Below, piece after piece: positions 46,888-55,899 of a stretch of 64,000 bases of DNA. How positions within the stretch are numbered: the first letter of the stretch is position 1; each line of letters opens with the position of its first letter. The notes under the pieces are model-generated. The model worked only from the letters and a program-made list of their open reading frames with translations. It had not been told where the DNA came from and made no database searches. This DNA is from Hyphomicrobium_A sp036559705. Lineage in GTDB: Bacteria > Pseudomonadota > Alphaproteobacteria > Rhizobiales > Hyphomicrobiaceae. The stretch lies in the NCBI GenBank assembly GCA_036559705.1, contig DATBSP010000119.1, forward strand, positions 1-64,000, given 5' to 3'. Position numbers and translations under genes: made by a program.

Positions 46888-47871
46888 ATGGCGGATCGTC
46901 TAGACGACCAGGGTATCGCAACGGTGTTCGGCGGCTCGGGGTTCGTCGGCCGCTACGCGGTTGCGGCGCTGGCCAAGCAGGGATGGCGCGTGCGCGCTGC
47001 CGTGCGCCGGCCGGAGCTCGCCGGCTTCTTGCAACCCGCGGGTTTCGTCGGGCAGGTGGCGCCGGTGCAGGCCAATCTGCGCTTCCCGCCATCTGTGCAG
47101 CGCGCGCTTTTGGGCTCCAAGGCCGTCGTCAATGCCGTCGGCGTGCTGGTCAGCGGCGGCCGCCAAACGTTCCGCGCCATCCACGTCGAGGGTCCGCAGG
47201 CCGTCGCCAAGGCGGCGCGCGAGGCGGGCGTCCGCCATCTCGTGCATATCTCCGCCATCGGCGCCAACGCCAAGTCCTCGTCCCGTTATGCCCGCTCCAA
47301 GGCCGAGGGCGAGGCGGCGGTACTGCAGGAATTCCCCGGCGCCATCATCGTGCGCCCCTCGATCGTCTTCGGACCCGAGGACGAGTTCTTCAATCGCTTC
47401 GCCGCCATGGCGCGCGTCTCGCCGCTGCTGCCGCTAATCGGCCGCGGTCGCACGCGCTTCCAGCCGGTGTTCGTCGCCGACCTCGCCGCGGCCATCGCCG
47501 CCTGCGCGTCGGGCATCGGCAAGCCCGGAACGATCTACGAGGCGGGTGGACCGGAGGTGCTGTCGTTCCGCGAACTGCTCGATTTGACGCAGCAATGGTC
47601 GGACCGCTCGCGCGGCTATCTGCCGATGCCGTTTTGGCTGGCCAAGCTGCAGGCGATCCTCACCTGGCCGTTGCCCAACGCAATGCGGCCCGTCACGCTC
47701 GATCAGGTGCGCATGCTGCAGCAGGACAACGTAGTCAGCGCGGCAGCTAACAGCGAAGGGCGCACGTTGGCGGAGCTGGGCGTTACCGCCCCGCACGGCG
47801 TGGCGGCGATCGTGCCGACGTACCTCGAACGCTTCCGCCCGCGTGGACAGTTCGCCCACTACCGCGCATAG
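46888..47871 (+). CDS. NAD-dependent epimerase-like protein (NDUFA9/complex I-associated SDR type)
   Basis: A 327-residue atypical SDR. FGGSGFVGRYAVAALAKQG is the cofactor loop. HISAIGANAKSSSRYARSKAEGE holds the active-site Ser and the YxxxK (YARSK). RPSIVFGPEDEFFNRFA and QPVFVADLAAAI are typical of NDUFA9-like proteins, which in Alphaproteobacteria are related to mitochondrial complex I subunit NDUFA9. GGAGGACC precedes the ATG at 46888. It ends before a strong hairpin terminator. Confidence 0.88.
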   Translation: MADRLDDQGIATVFGGSGFVGRYAVAALAKQGWRVRAAVRRPELAGFLQPAGFVGQVAPVQANLRFPPSVQRALLGSKAVVNAVGVLVSGGRQTFRAIHVEGPQAVAKAAREAGVRHLVHISAIGANAKSSSRYARSKAEGEAAVLQEFPGAIIVRPSIVFGPEDEFFNRFAAMARVSPLLPLIGRGRTRFQPVFVADLAAAIAACASGIGKPGTIYEAGGPEVLSFRELLDLTQQWSDRSRGYLPMPFWLAKLQAILTWPLPNAMRPVTLDQVRMLQQDNVVSAAANSEGRTLAELGVTAPHGVAAIVPTYLERFRPRGQFAHYRA

Positions 47872-47891
47872 CCGGCTCCTTAGACGACAAA

Positions 47892-47915
47892 GGCTCCGGC
47901 GTGTTCGCCGGAGCC
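47892..47915. terminator. Strong bidirectional hairpin terminator
   Basis: GGCTCCGGCG (47892-47901), loop TGTT, CGCCGGAGCC (47906-47915): a perfect 10-bp GC-rich stem between convergent genes. On the minus strand it is followed by TTTGTC, so it can serve both directions. Confidence 0.85.
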
Positions 47916-47949
47916 TCATCTTGGGTAGCTGGCCTGCGATGCCATGCAC

Positions 47950-48219
47950 TCAGTGCACGCTGGCGATCTCCAAGTCGTCGTCGATCGCATGGCCAATCGC
48001 GGCCTGCCGTGTGTCGGTAAGCGCCAAAGGGGTGCCGTCGGCCGCATGCAACGAGAACAGGTTGATTCCTTTCGGCAGCCCCTCGATTGCGGGGAACATG
48101 CGGCTCGCTTCGTCGGCGGTGAGCGTCTTGATGTAGGCGACGACGCCTCCACCGAGAGTGGCAAGCTCGTGCTCTGTCATGACATTACGCGGATCTAAGT
48201 TTTTTTCGGCTTCGGTCAT
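47950..48219 (-). CDS. DUF1150 family protein
   Basis: An 89-residue protein. The DUF1150 core begins EHELATLGGGVVAYIKTLTADE and ends with GHAIDDDLEIASVH. Such genes nearly always lie next to small heat-shock genes in Alphaproteobacteria, as here (hsp20 is 132 bases upstream on the same strand). The function is unknown; an accessory role in heat stress is inferred from neighbourhood. The start at 48219 is chosen from the conserved length. Confidence 0.88.
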   Translation of the reverse strand: MTEAEKNLDPRNVMTEHELATLGGGVVAYIKTLTADEASRMFPAIEGLPKGINLFSLHAADGTPLALTDTRQAAIGHAIDDDLEIASVH

Positions 48220-48351
48220 GACGCAACTCCTTCTGCAAGCCGGGTCCGGTGCGCCGCCAACCAAAGCTGGCGTAGAGCGTATCGGCATTCCGGATCTGCG
48301 CCCACCGCTAAAACGCGCGATGTGGCTGTCTCGATGCAACGTTGTCGCATC

Positions 48352-48780
48352 TTATTTTCTGTCGCTTATCTCGATCGTCCGCACCAGGCGTTCGGGCTCC
48401 AGGCGCTTCAGGTCGATGGCGAGCAGTCCATCGGACAGGTCCGCAGACTTTACCTCGATTCCCTCAGCTAGCACGAACGTGCGCGTAAATTGTCGCGCAG
48501 CGATGCCGCGGTAGAGATACGTACGCGATTTTTCATCAGCCTGCTTGCCACGCACGATGAGCTGGCTGTCGGCGAGTGTGACCTCGAGTTGGTCGCGCGT
48601 GAAGCCGGCGACCGCGAGCGTGATACGCAGAGTCTCGCCCTCGCCGTTGACAGCATCGATTCGCTCGACGTTATACGGGGGATAACCGTCGCCCGACCCT
48701 TTGTTGGCACGGTCGATCAGGCGCTCGATCTCCTCGAATCCCAAGAGCAGCGGGCTCGAGAGTAGGGAAATCCGGGACAT
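48352..48780 (-). CDS. hspA: Small heat-shock protein, Hsp20/IbpA family
   Basis: A 142-residue alpha-crystallin-type chaperone holding unfolding proteins. The alpha-crystallin domain runs from about YPPYNVERIDAVNGEGETLRITLAVAGF through LADSQLIVRGKQADE to GIEVKSADLSDGLLAIDLKR, with a short C-terminal tail. The ATG at 48780 has AGGA 11 bases upstream, held in a ROSE-like hairpin, so translation is probably heat-induced. DUF1150 follows in the same unit. Confidence 0.93.
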   Translation of the reverse strand: MSRISLLSSPLLLGFEEIERLIDRANKGSGDGYPPYNVERIDAVNGEGETLRITLAVAGFTRDQLEVTLADSQLIVRGKQADEKSRTYLYRGIAARQFTRTFVLAEGIEVKSADLSDGLLAIDLKRLEPERLVRTIEISDRK

Positions 48781-48784
48781 CGTT

Positions 48785-48813
48785 TCGAAAGTCCTTCCTT
48801 AAGCGACCTTCAA
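48785..48813 (-). promoter_or_regulatory. ROSE-like RNA thermometer hairpin over the hsp20 ribosome-binding site
   Basis: On the minus strand the leader ends UUGAAGG-UCGCU-UAAGGA-AGGA-CUUUCGA, 4 bases before the AUG. UUGAAGG pairs with CUUUCGA (7 pairs, two of them G-U), and UCGCU pairs with the Shine-Dalgarno AGGA leaving the G unpaired. That is the UYGCU/AGGA arrangement known from rhizobial ROSE elements. Folding would hide the start signal at low temperature. Upstream leader hairpins of a full ROSE element were not resolved. Confidence 0.65.
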
Positions 48814-49133
48814 CTTGGAACTTTCCTTTCGGAGCCTCTTAACCCCTGGCCTCCGCCGGTCCAGCCCCTCAAGTGCGGGCGCTGGAATTGCAGAGAACAT
48901 ATGGGCGACGGACGCGGGCCGTTCAAGCGGCCAGATCGGTCGCCAATCGACGTCTCATCGGTCGCCGGAGGGCACCTACTCGGCGTGCCGGCGGGCTCAG
49001 CGCAGATGAACACGATGTCATTTGACAAGGGGGGTGCGAACCCGAAGATGACAGCCAACGCGCGGTTTCGCCGAGCCGGCTGCGATAGCGGTTTACTCCG
49101 GCCATTCCTCCGGATCCAATCGGGGTTCAATCG
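48814..49133. other. Upstream region between hsp20 and first M16 peptidase
   Basis: About 320 bases between divergent genes. It must carry the hsp20 promoter and further leader hairpins, and the promoter of the M16 pair. I see no gene and no clear sigma-32 type -35/-10 pair by eye. Confidence 0.4.
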
Positions 49134-50537
49134 ATGCTAAAGCCCGGCGTCAGCCGTCTCACACTCCTAGCAATGGCCACACTCATGCTCGCTTTCGCAC
49201 CACAGACTGCCTCCGCCGAACCGCGCGCCTCCGAGTTCAAGCTCTCTAACGGCATGGACGTCGTGGTGATCCCCGATCACCGCGCCCCTGTCGTCACGCA
49301 CATGGTTTGGTACAAGGTCGGCGCCGCCGACGAGCCCAAGGGCGTCTCCGGCATAGCGCACTTCCTCGAGCACTTGATGTTCAAGTCGACCGACAAGATC
49401 GCCGTCGGCGACTTCTCCAAGATCATCTCCAAGCTCGGCGGCCAGGACAACGCCTTCACCGGTCAGGATGTCACCGCCTACCATCAGCGCATCGCCAAGG
49501 AGCAGCTCGCTACCCTGATGGGGATGGAGGCCGACCGCATGACGCACCTGCGCCTCACCAACGATGAGGTCGCCACGGAGCGGCAAGTGATCATCGAGGA
49601 ACGCCGCTCCCGCATCGAGAACAACCCAGGCGCGCGGCTCGACGAGCAGATGAACGCCGCGCTGTATCTTTCGCACCCGTATGGCGTCCCCGTCATCGGC
49701 TGGGAGCACGAGATGGCGAAGCTGTCGCGCGAGGATGCGCTGCGCTTCTACAAGCGCTACTACGCGCCCAACAATGCCATTCTCGTGGTTGCCGGCGACG
49801 TGACGGTCGATGAAGTGAAGCGCCTCGCCGAAGCGACCTACGGCAAGATCCCGGCAAATCCGGAGGTTGAAACTCGGTCGCGCCCGCAGGAGCCGCCGCA
49901 CATCGCCGCGCGCCGCCTTACGCTCAAGGATCCGCGCGCCGGCAATGCCTCGTTCCACCGCTACTACATCGTGCCGGGGTATGTGACGGCAAAGCCGGGC
50001 GAGGCCGAAGCACTCGACCTCTTAATGAAGATCCTCGCCGACGGCTCGACCAGCCGCCTCTATCGCAAGCTCGTCGTAGAGGACAAGGTCGCGGCGACGA
50101 CCGGCGGCGACTACTCGGGCTACAGCCTCGACTCGGGCGCCATCTCGCTTTACGCGGTTTCGAGCAATGGCAACGACCTTACGCCGGTCGAGGCCGCGGT
50201 TGATGGCGTGCTGGCCGACATGCGCAAGAACGGCGTGACGCAGCTCGAGCTCGAACGCGCCAAGAAGTCGTTGCTGGCCGACTACATCTACGAAAGCGAC
50301 AACCAGGCGAACCTCGCGCGGCGCTACGGCTGGGCCGTCGCCATCGGCCGCTCGCCCGCCGACGTCGAAGGCTGGCCGGCGGCGATCGCCAAAGTCACCA
50401 CCGACGACATCAAGAAGGCGGCAGACAACTATCTCGACGCGCGCCATTCGGTGACCGGCTGGCTGCTGCCCGAGCCGGACGACCCTAACGATGCCGGCGA
50501 GCACGTCGAGCAGCCCGTCGCACACACGCGGTCGTAA
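49134..50537 (+). CDS. M16 family zinc metallopeptidase (catalytic subunit)
   Basis: A 467-residue exported protease. Signal peptide in residues 1-28 (to TASAE). The inverted zinc motif HFLEH (H76 to H80) with the downstream Glu in VATERQVIIEERR gives a full active site. The second domain lacks the zinc motif, as expected. In heterodimeric M16B proteases one subunit is catalytic and the other is not. The next gene starts on the last base of this stop codon and lacks the zinc motif, so the two form a pair. Confidence 0.94.
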   Translation: MLKPGVSRLTLLAMATLMLAFAPQTASAEPRASEFKLSNGMDVVVIPDHRAPVVTHMVWYKVGAADEPKGVSGIAHFLEHLMFKSTDKIAVGDFSKIISKLGGQDNAFTGQDVTAYHQRIAKEQLATLMGMEADRMTHLRLTNDEVATERQVIIEERRSRIENNPGARLDEQMNAALYLSHPYGVPVIGWEHEMAKLSREDALRFYKRYYAPNNAILVVAGDVTVDEVKRLAEATYGKIPANPEVETRSRPQEPPHIAARRLTLKDPRAGNASFHRYYIVPGYVTAKPGEAEALDLLMKILADGSTSRLYRKLVVEDKVAATTGGDYSGYSLDSGAISLYAVSSNGNDLTPVEAAVDGVLADMRKNGVTQLELERAKKSLLADYIYESDNQANLARRYGWAVAIGRSPADVEGWPAAIAKVTTDDIKKAADNYLDARHSVTGWLLPEPDDPNDAGEHVEQPVAHTRS

Positions 50538-51946
50538 TGCCCATCATGCGAAAAGGCTATGATATGGTCGCAGCCCGCGCTCTGCGCTCAGGGTCTCCCC
50601 ACGTCGCTTTCCGCCCGACGGCAATCGCAGCGTCGCTCGCCGCGCTTGCCGTGGCCATCCTCACCACCTTCAGCTTGCCCGCAAATGCCATGAAAATCCA
50701 AACCGTGAAGAGCCCAGGCGGCATAGAGGCCTGGCTTGTTGAAGAGCACGCGGTGCCGATGTTGGCCATGCGCTTTGCCTTCGAGGGCGGCAGCTCTCAA
50801 GACCCCACCGGCAAGGAAGGTCTCGCCAACTTCGTCACTGCCATGCTCGATGAGGGCGCTGGCGATCTCAAGTCGCGCGACTTCCAGGAGCGCATGGAGG
50901 ATCTCTCCATGCGCATGAACTACGAGGAGGCCAAGGACGCCTTCTACGGCAACTTCGAGACGCTCACCGAGAACCGCGACGAGGCGGCAAAGCTATTAAA
51001 GCTCGCGCTGACAAAGCCGCGCTTTGATGACGACGCGGTGGAGCGCATCCGCCAACAGCTCCTGGCTTCGCTCGTTTACGCTGCGCGCGACCCCGATAAA
51101 GTGGCGCAGAACCAGTGGTACGCCGTCGCCTTTGCTGGTCATCCCTATGCGCGCCCCGCCAACGGTACCGAGGGGACCATCGGCAAGGTCACCGGTGCCG
51201 ATCTCGAGAGCTACCGAAAGCGCGTGTTTGCCAAGGACACGCTGAAGGTGGTCGTGGTCGGCGACATCACCCCCGAGCAGCTCGGCAAGTTGCTCGATGA
51301 GGTGTTCGGCGACCTGCCGGCCAAGGCGGAGCTGACGCCGGTATCGAAGACCAGCCCCGTCCAAGGTGGAAGCCAGACCGTCGTCGACATGAACGTGCCG
51401 CAGTCGGTCGCCGTCTTCGGCATGGGCGCCATGCCACGAAAGGACCCGGATTTCATGCCGGCGTTCGTCCTGAACCAAATTCTCGGCGGCGGCGGGTTCG
51501 CTTCCAAGCTGATGGAGGAGGTACGCGAAAAGCGCGGCCTCGCCTACTCGGTCTACACCTACGTCTACCCCTACCAGCACACCTCGATCTTTTCGGGTGG
51601 CGTCGCAACGCGCAACGACATGATGGGGCAGTCGCTCGACATCATCCGCGAAGAGCTGAAGAAGATGGCGGACGGCGACGTGAAGCAGGTAGACCTCGAC
51701 AACGCTAAAAGCTACCTGATCGGCTCATATCCGCTGCGCTTCGACACCAACGCCAAGATCGCCTCGCAGCTGCTTGGCTTGCGCATGGACGGCTTCGGGC
51801 CGGAGTACGTCGACAACCGCAACACCATGATCGCGGCAGTGACGCTCGACGACTTGAAGCGGGTGGCCAAGCGCCTGCTCGACACGCAGAACCTTATCGT
51901 CACCATCGTCGGCAAGCCGACGCTGCAGCAGGCGAAAAAGGGCTAG
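50537..51946 (+). CDS. M16 family protein without zinc site (partner subunit)
   Basis: A 469-residue exported M16 homologue. A hydrophobic signal region ends near LPANA (residue 51). Where HxxEH should be, the sequence is LANFVTAMLDEG, so it cannot bind zinc. The C-terminal RY-type features (SKLMEEVREKRGLAYSVYTYV) are present and used in heterodimers. The start (TAATG) overlaps the previous stop by one base. It probably pairs with the product of the upstream gene in the periplasm, degrading peptides. Confidence 0.92.
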   Translation: MPIMRKGYDMVAARALRSGSPHVAFRPTAIAASLAALAVAILTTFSLPANAMKIQTVKSPGGIEAWLVEEHAVPMLAMRFAFEGGSSQDPTGKEGLANFVTAMLDEGAGDLKSRDFQERMEDLSMRMNYEEAKDAFYGNFETLTENRDEAAKLLKLALTKPRFDDDAVERIRQQLLASLVYAARDPDKVAQNQWYAVAFAGHPYARPANGTEGTIGKVTGADLESYRKRVFAKDTLKVVVVGDITPEQLGKLLDEVFGDLPAKAELTPVSKTSPVQGGSQTVVDMNVPQSVAVFGMGAMPRKDPDFMPAFVLNQILGGGGFASKLMEEVREKRGLAYSVYTYVYPYQHTSIFSGGVATRNDMMGQSLDIIREELKKMADGDVKQVDLDNAKSYLIGSYPLRFDTNAKIASQLLGLRMDGFGPEYVDNRNTMIAAVTLDDLKRVAKRLLDTQNLIVTIVGKPTLQQAKKG

Positions 51947-51948
51947 GC

Positions 51949-52485
51949 CTAGCGGTTCGATTTCTTGGCGCGATCGATCGCTTCGGTGATGAGCCGGCGC
52001 GCTTCGTCCGAGTCGCCGATGTGGTCGATCTTCGCCCACTTGCCCGGTTCGAGATCCTTGTAGTGGCCGAAGAAGTGCTCGATCTGCTGCACCGTGATCT
52101 GCGGCAGATCGGTGTAGTTCGCCACTTTGTCGTAGCGCATCGTCGTTTTGCTGCTCGGCACTGCGATGACTTTTTCGTCACCGCCACCCTCGTCTTGCAT
52201 GACTAGCACGCCCACCGGCCGGCAGTTGATGACGGCGCCAGGCACGATCGCACGTGTGTTGCAGACGAGCACGTCGATCGGATCGCCGTCGAGCGAGAGG
52301 GTGTGCGGGACGAATCCGTAGTTCCCCGGGTAGCGCATCGGCGTGTAGAGAAAGCGATCGACGACCAGCGTGCCGGAAGCCTTGTCCAGCTCGTATTTGA
52401 TGGGCTCCCCGCCCACCGGAACCTCGATGACGACATTGATATCGAGGGGTGGGTTCAATCCGATCGCAATCGCGTCGAGCCGCAT
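51949..52485 (-). CDS. ppa: Inorganic pyrophosphatase (family I)
   Basis: A 178-residue soluble enzyme that hydrolyses pyrophosphate and pulls biosynthetic reactions forward. The signature is DGDPIDVLV (D66, D68, D71), with EVPVGGEPIKYELDKASG, RYPGNYGFVPHTLS and KDLEPGKWAKI. The ATG at 52485 has GGAGCGAG upstream. It converges on the second M16 gene, leaving 2 bases. Confidence 0.96.
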   Translation of the reverse strand: MRLDAIAIGLNPPLDINVVIEVPVGGEPIKYELDKASGTLVVDRFLYTPMRYPGNYGFVPHTLSLDGDPIDVLVCNTRAIVPGAVINCRPVGVLVMQDEGGGDEKVIAVPSSKTTMRYDKVANYTDLPQITVQQIEHFFGHYKDLEPGKWAKIDHIGDSDEARRLITEAIDRAKKSNR

Positions 52486-52724
52486 CACTCGCTCCACAAG
52501 GTTCACTGTTCGGCGTTGGCGCCTGCCATCAGCGCTGGGGCAAGTCATTCCGCAATGTGGACAAATTGCGCACATCCCATAGCAGCGTTGCCGCTGTGCG
52601 TCGCGCCGCAACCCTCAGGTTTGCCTCGGACATTAGTACACAGGCGCCTGCAACCCGGTCGCCGCGGCGCGTCGTAGCGAATCGCACGATGCGCTAGCCT
52701 CCCCGTTCGCAGGGAGACGAACGG

Positions 52725-54515
52725 ATGCCGATCCGCCAACTTTCGCCGGAGACGATCAACCGCATCGCCGCAGGCGAGGTAGTCGAGCGACCGGCCAGCG
52801 TCGTCAAGGAGCTGGTCGAGAATGCGCTCGACGCCGGCGCCGGTGAGATCGAGGTGGTTACCGCTTCCGGCGGCCTTTCGCTCATTCGCGTCATCGACGA
52901 CGGTGGCGGCATGCCGCCCGAGGATCTGACGCTGGCAGTCGAGCGTCACGCCACCTCGAAGCTGTCGGAGGAAGACCTGTTCGCCATTCGCACCCTAGGC
53001 TTTCGCGGCGAGGCGCTGCCCTCCATCGGCTCGATCGCCCGGCTCACCATCCTTTCGCGCGCGCGAGCCGCCGGGGAAGCCTTCGCCCTCACCGTCGACC
53101 GTGGCGCCAAGGGTGCGGTGAAGCCGGCGGCTGGCAATGCCGGCACGTGTGTCGAGGTGCGCGAGCTTTTTTCGAGCGTCCCCGCGCGCCTCAAGTTCCT
53201 CAAATCCGAGCGGGCCGAGAACCAGGCCGTCACCGAGGTGGTCAAGCGCCTTGCCATGGCGCACCCGCAGGTGGGCTTCACCTTGACGACGGGCGAGCGC
53301 CAGGGCTTGCGCTTCCCGCGTGAGGCGGTTGGCGCCGACGGCTTGTTGCAGCGCCTCGGGCGTATCATGGGCCGCGCGTTCATGGATGACGCGGTGCCGG
53401 TGTCCGGCGAACGCGACGGCGTGTCTGTCTCGGGCTTTGCCGGGCTGCCGACCCTGCACCGGCCCGACGTCGCGCAGCAGTTCCTGTTCGTCAACGGTCG
53501 CCCGGTGAGGGACAAGCTGCTGATCGGCGCCGTGCGCGCCGCCTACGGCGATCTCATCCCGCGCGGTCGCCATCCCCTGCTGGCGCTGTTTGTGTCGCTG
53601 GCGCCGGTGGAGGTCGACGTCAACGTGCATCCGGCCAAGGTCGAGGTGCGCTTCCGCGATTCGGGGCGCGTCCGGGCTCTGCTCGTCAACGCGCTGGCCG
53701 CCACGCTGCATGCCGCCGGGCACCGCGCTTCCGCTGCCAATGGCGCGTCGGCACTGGAGGAGCTGCGCCCTAACGCTGTGCCGTTCGAGCGGCCTCGAAG
53801 CGGTTACTTCGCCACGCCGCGCGGCTCGGCGGTGTTTGGTCTGGCCGAGGCGATGCAGGCGCCGCTCGACGTTATGGCTGGTCCGAGCGCGGACGCCCGC
53901 GCCTTCACGGCGCCCGCCGCTGAGGCGCTGCAGGACCGCCCGCTGGGCGCCGCCCGCGCGCAGCTTCACGAGAACTACATCGTCGCTCAGACGCGCAATG
54001 GCGTGATCATCGTCGACCAGCACGCGGCGCATGAGCGCCTCGTCTATGAGCGCCTAAAGGGGATGCTGGCCGACGGTGGCGTGGCGCGGCAGGGGATGTT
54101 GGTTCCCGTCGTCGTCGATCTCGAAGGCGACGAGGCGGCAGCGCTTGCTGAGAAAGCCGACGAGCTGACCGAGCTCGGTCTCGTGCTCGAGGCCTTCGGC
54201 GCCGGGTCGGTCATCGTGCGCGAGGTGCCGGCGCTGTTCGGCGATGGCGACGTCTCCGGTCTCGTCAGGGATCTCGCCGCTGACATCGTGTACGAGGGCA
54301 CGAGCACGGCTTTGAAGGATCGGCTGCTGTCCATTTGCGCGACCATCGCCTGCCACGGTAGCGTGCGCTCGGGACGGCGGCTGACACCCGATGAGATGAA
54401 TGCGCTTCTACGCGACATGGAGGCGACGCCCTATTCAGGGCAGTGCAACCATGGCCGGCCGACCTATGTCGAGCTGAAGCTTGCCGACATCGAGAAGCTG
54501 TTCGGACGTCGCTGA
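52725..54515 (+). CDS. mutL: DNA mismatch repair protein MutL
   Basis: A 596-residue GHKL ATPase that couples MutS to strand removal. N-terminal motifs: ELVENALDAGA, DDGGGM and GFRGEALPSI. The C-terminal domain carries the endonuclease motif DQHAAHERLVYE (D431 to E442), plus ACHGSVRSG and CNHGRPT, so it should nick DNA itself, as expected outside the MutH-bearing Gammaproteobacteria. GGGAGACGAACGG precedes the ATG. Confidence 0.96.
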   Translation: MPIRQLSPETINRIAAGEVVERPASVVKELVENALDAGAGEIEVVTASGGLSLIRVIDDGGGMPPEDLTLAVERHATSKLSEEDLFAIRTLGFRGEALPSIGSIARLTILSRARAAGEAFALTVDRGAKGAVKPAAGNAGTCVEVRELFSSVPARLKFLKSERAENQAVTEVVKRLAMAHPQVGFTLTTGERQGLRFPREAVGADGLLQRLGRIMGRAFMDDAVPVSGERDGVSVSGFAGLPTLHRPDVAQQFLFVNGRPVRDKLLIGAVRAAYGDLIPRGRHPLLALFVSLAPVEVDVNVHPAKVEVRFRDSGRVRALLVNALAATLHAAGHRASAANGASALEELRPNAVPFERPRSGYFATPRGSAVFGLAEAMQAPLDVMAGPSADARAFTAPAAEALQDRPLGAARAQLHENYIVAQTRNGVIIVDQHAAHERLVYERLKGMLADGGVARQGMLVPVVVDLEGDEAAALAEKADELTELGLVLEAFGAGSVIVREVPALFGDGDVSGLVRDLAADIVYEGTSTALKDRLLSICATIACHGSVRSGRRLTPDEMNALLRDMEATPYSGQCNHGRPTYVELKLADIEKLFGRR

Positions 54516-54538
54516 TCGCTCAACGCGCGCGGCCCACC

Positions 54539-55129
54539 TCAGCCCTTCTTGAGGATAAGCGTCAGTCCGCGCAGCGTGCTGTTGAAGAATTGGATCTCCA
54601 CGATCTGCCGGTCGTTCATGACGATGACGTCCATATTGGCCGTCAGGTCTCCGGCGCGTACGACGATGCGCAGGCCGCGCTCGGTCACCTCGCCAGTCAT
54701 CTCGCCGCCGAGGTTGTAGACGAGCTCGTTCCACGTGCCGCTGAGCCTACCGTCCTTGTTGGCGTTGACGAGGCTCTTCACCTCGATCTTGCCGCTGGCC
54801 GAGGCGCAGCGAACGTTCTGCTTCAGCTCGTTGCCGGCCACATTGACGAAGTAGGTGGCACGGCATTGCACCTTTTCGGTCTTGCCGTCCTTGAGGCCGA
54901 TGCGGCCCTCGCCGACCCAGCGGCCGGGCAACTGCACGAACGGCGCCGATTTCTGAACCGCTGCCGGACGCGAAGGCTCAGCGCCTTCAACGGTTGCAGC
55001 ATCGGCCCCGTCATTGGCCTGGATGGCGGCATCATCCTCTACCTTAGCCGGAGGATCGTCCTGAGCGAATGCAATACCTCCGCTGCAGAGACAGAGCAGG
55101 GCGGCTAGGGCGAGGTGGGCGGGCTGCAT
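54539..55129 (-). CDS. Exported protein of unknown function
   Basis: A 196-residue protein. Signal peptide of about 22 residues (MQPAHLALAALLCLCSGGIAFA), then an acidic, Ala/Asp-rich linker, and a beta-rich domain (LPGRWVGEGRIGLKDGKTEKVQCRATYFV ... GTWNELVYNLGGEMTGEVT) with two Cys (in QCRATY and NVRCAS). The fold suggests a small barrel. The ATG at 55129 gives a clean signal peptide. No family recalled. Confidence 0.75.
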   Translation of the reverse strand: MQPAHLALAALLCLCSGGIAFAQDDPPAKVEDDAAIQANDGADAATVEGAEPSRPAAVQKSAPFVQLPGRWVGEGRIGLKDGKTEKVQCRATYFVNVAGNELKQNVRCASASGKIEVKSLVNANKDGRLSGTWNELVYNLGGEMTGEVTERGLRIVVRAGDLTANMDVIVMNDRQIVEIQFFNSTLRGLTLILKKG

Positions 55130-55263
55130 TTTGCGCGCTGGCCTAGACGAGTTGAGCCGAAGCCGACGGTGGCTGATCCAGATCCCGACGGCACCGGCGG
55201 AATGTCGTTGTGATTGCATCCGATTCCTAGTGCCGCGGGGCCACACGCCGCAGCGGAACAGCG

Positions 55264-55749
55264 CTACAATTGCTTATCCAGCCTTGGCGGCGGGGTGCAG
55301 GGTGACGACGCCATGGGTGAAGGAGGCGTAGTCGGTGATCGGCAGCGGAAATACCAGTGCTGCAGCGCCGCAGCTGAAAGGAGCGCGGTCAGGCCGCAGG
55401 TCGGGATCCAGCCCCACCAGTAGCAAGTGTCGGTCAGCGACGCGAGGACGGGGTTGTAAGGACGGAACGCTTCCACGCAGGCCGCCGCGATACCGCCGAA
55501 GCGGTTGGGCCACATGAGCACCAGCTCGGTCCAAGCCGGCGCTGGGGCCCAACCCAGCAGAACGCCGACGATGAGCAGCGGTACCGCCGCGCTACCTTGG
55601 CCGAGGATGTCGCCCTGACCGACGAACAGCGCCGTGATGATGAAAATCATCTGGTTGCTGCCGCCCATGGCCAAGGCGGTGGTGCCAACCCAGCCAAGCA
55701 CGCGCGGGTGCGGCGGCGTCGGACCAATGGTCTGCGTTATGGAACCCAT
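55264..55749 (-). pseudogene. Remnant of an APC-type amino acid permease (N-terminal piece)
   Basis: The first 130 residues look like the start of an APC-superfamily permease with several membrane helices (WVGTTALAMGGSNQMIFIITALFVG; AVPLLIVGVLLGWAPAPAWTE; DTCYWWGWIPTCGLTALLSAAALQHWY). After HWY the sequence turns polar and Pro/Ser-rich (RSPTTPPSPMASS) and stops at 160 residues. About three quarters of a permease is missing, since the next gene starts 135 bases on. A shift of one frame after HWY gives a slightly more membrane-like tail that also ends soon. It is probably a decayed gene. Confidence 0.6.
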
Positions 55750-55899
55750 TTCGACGCGCCGCCCGAGACAACGCGGGTGTCTCCGCGGTGTGAAAACCGG
55801 CGCGTAAAATGCCGTACACGCGTTATTTATTCGCGTTTTCGATTTCTACAGTTTTATCGAATGCAGATACCGAACGCCGCTGTCGCCCGCTACGGTCTC

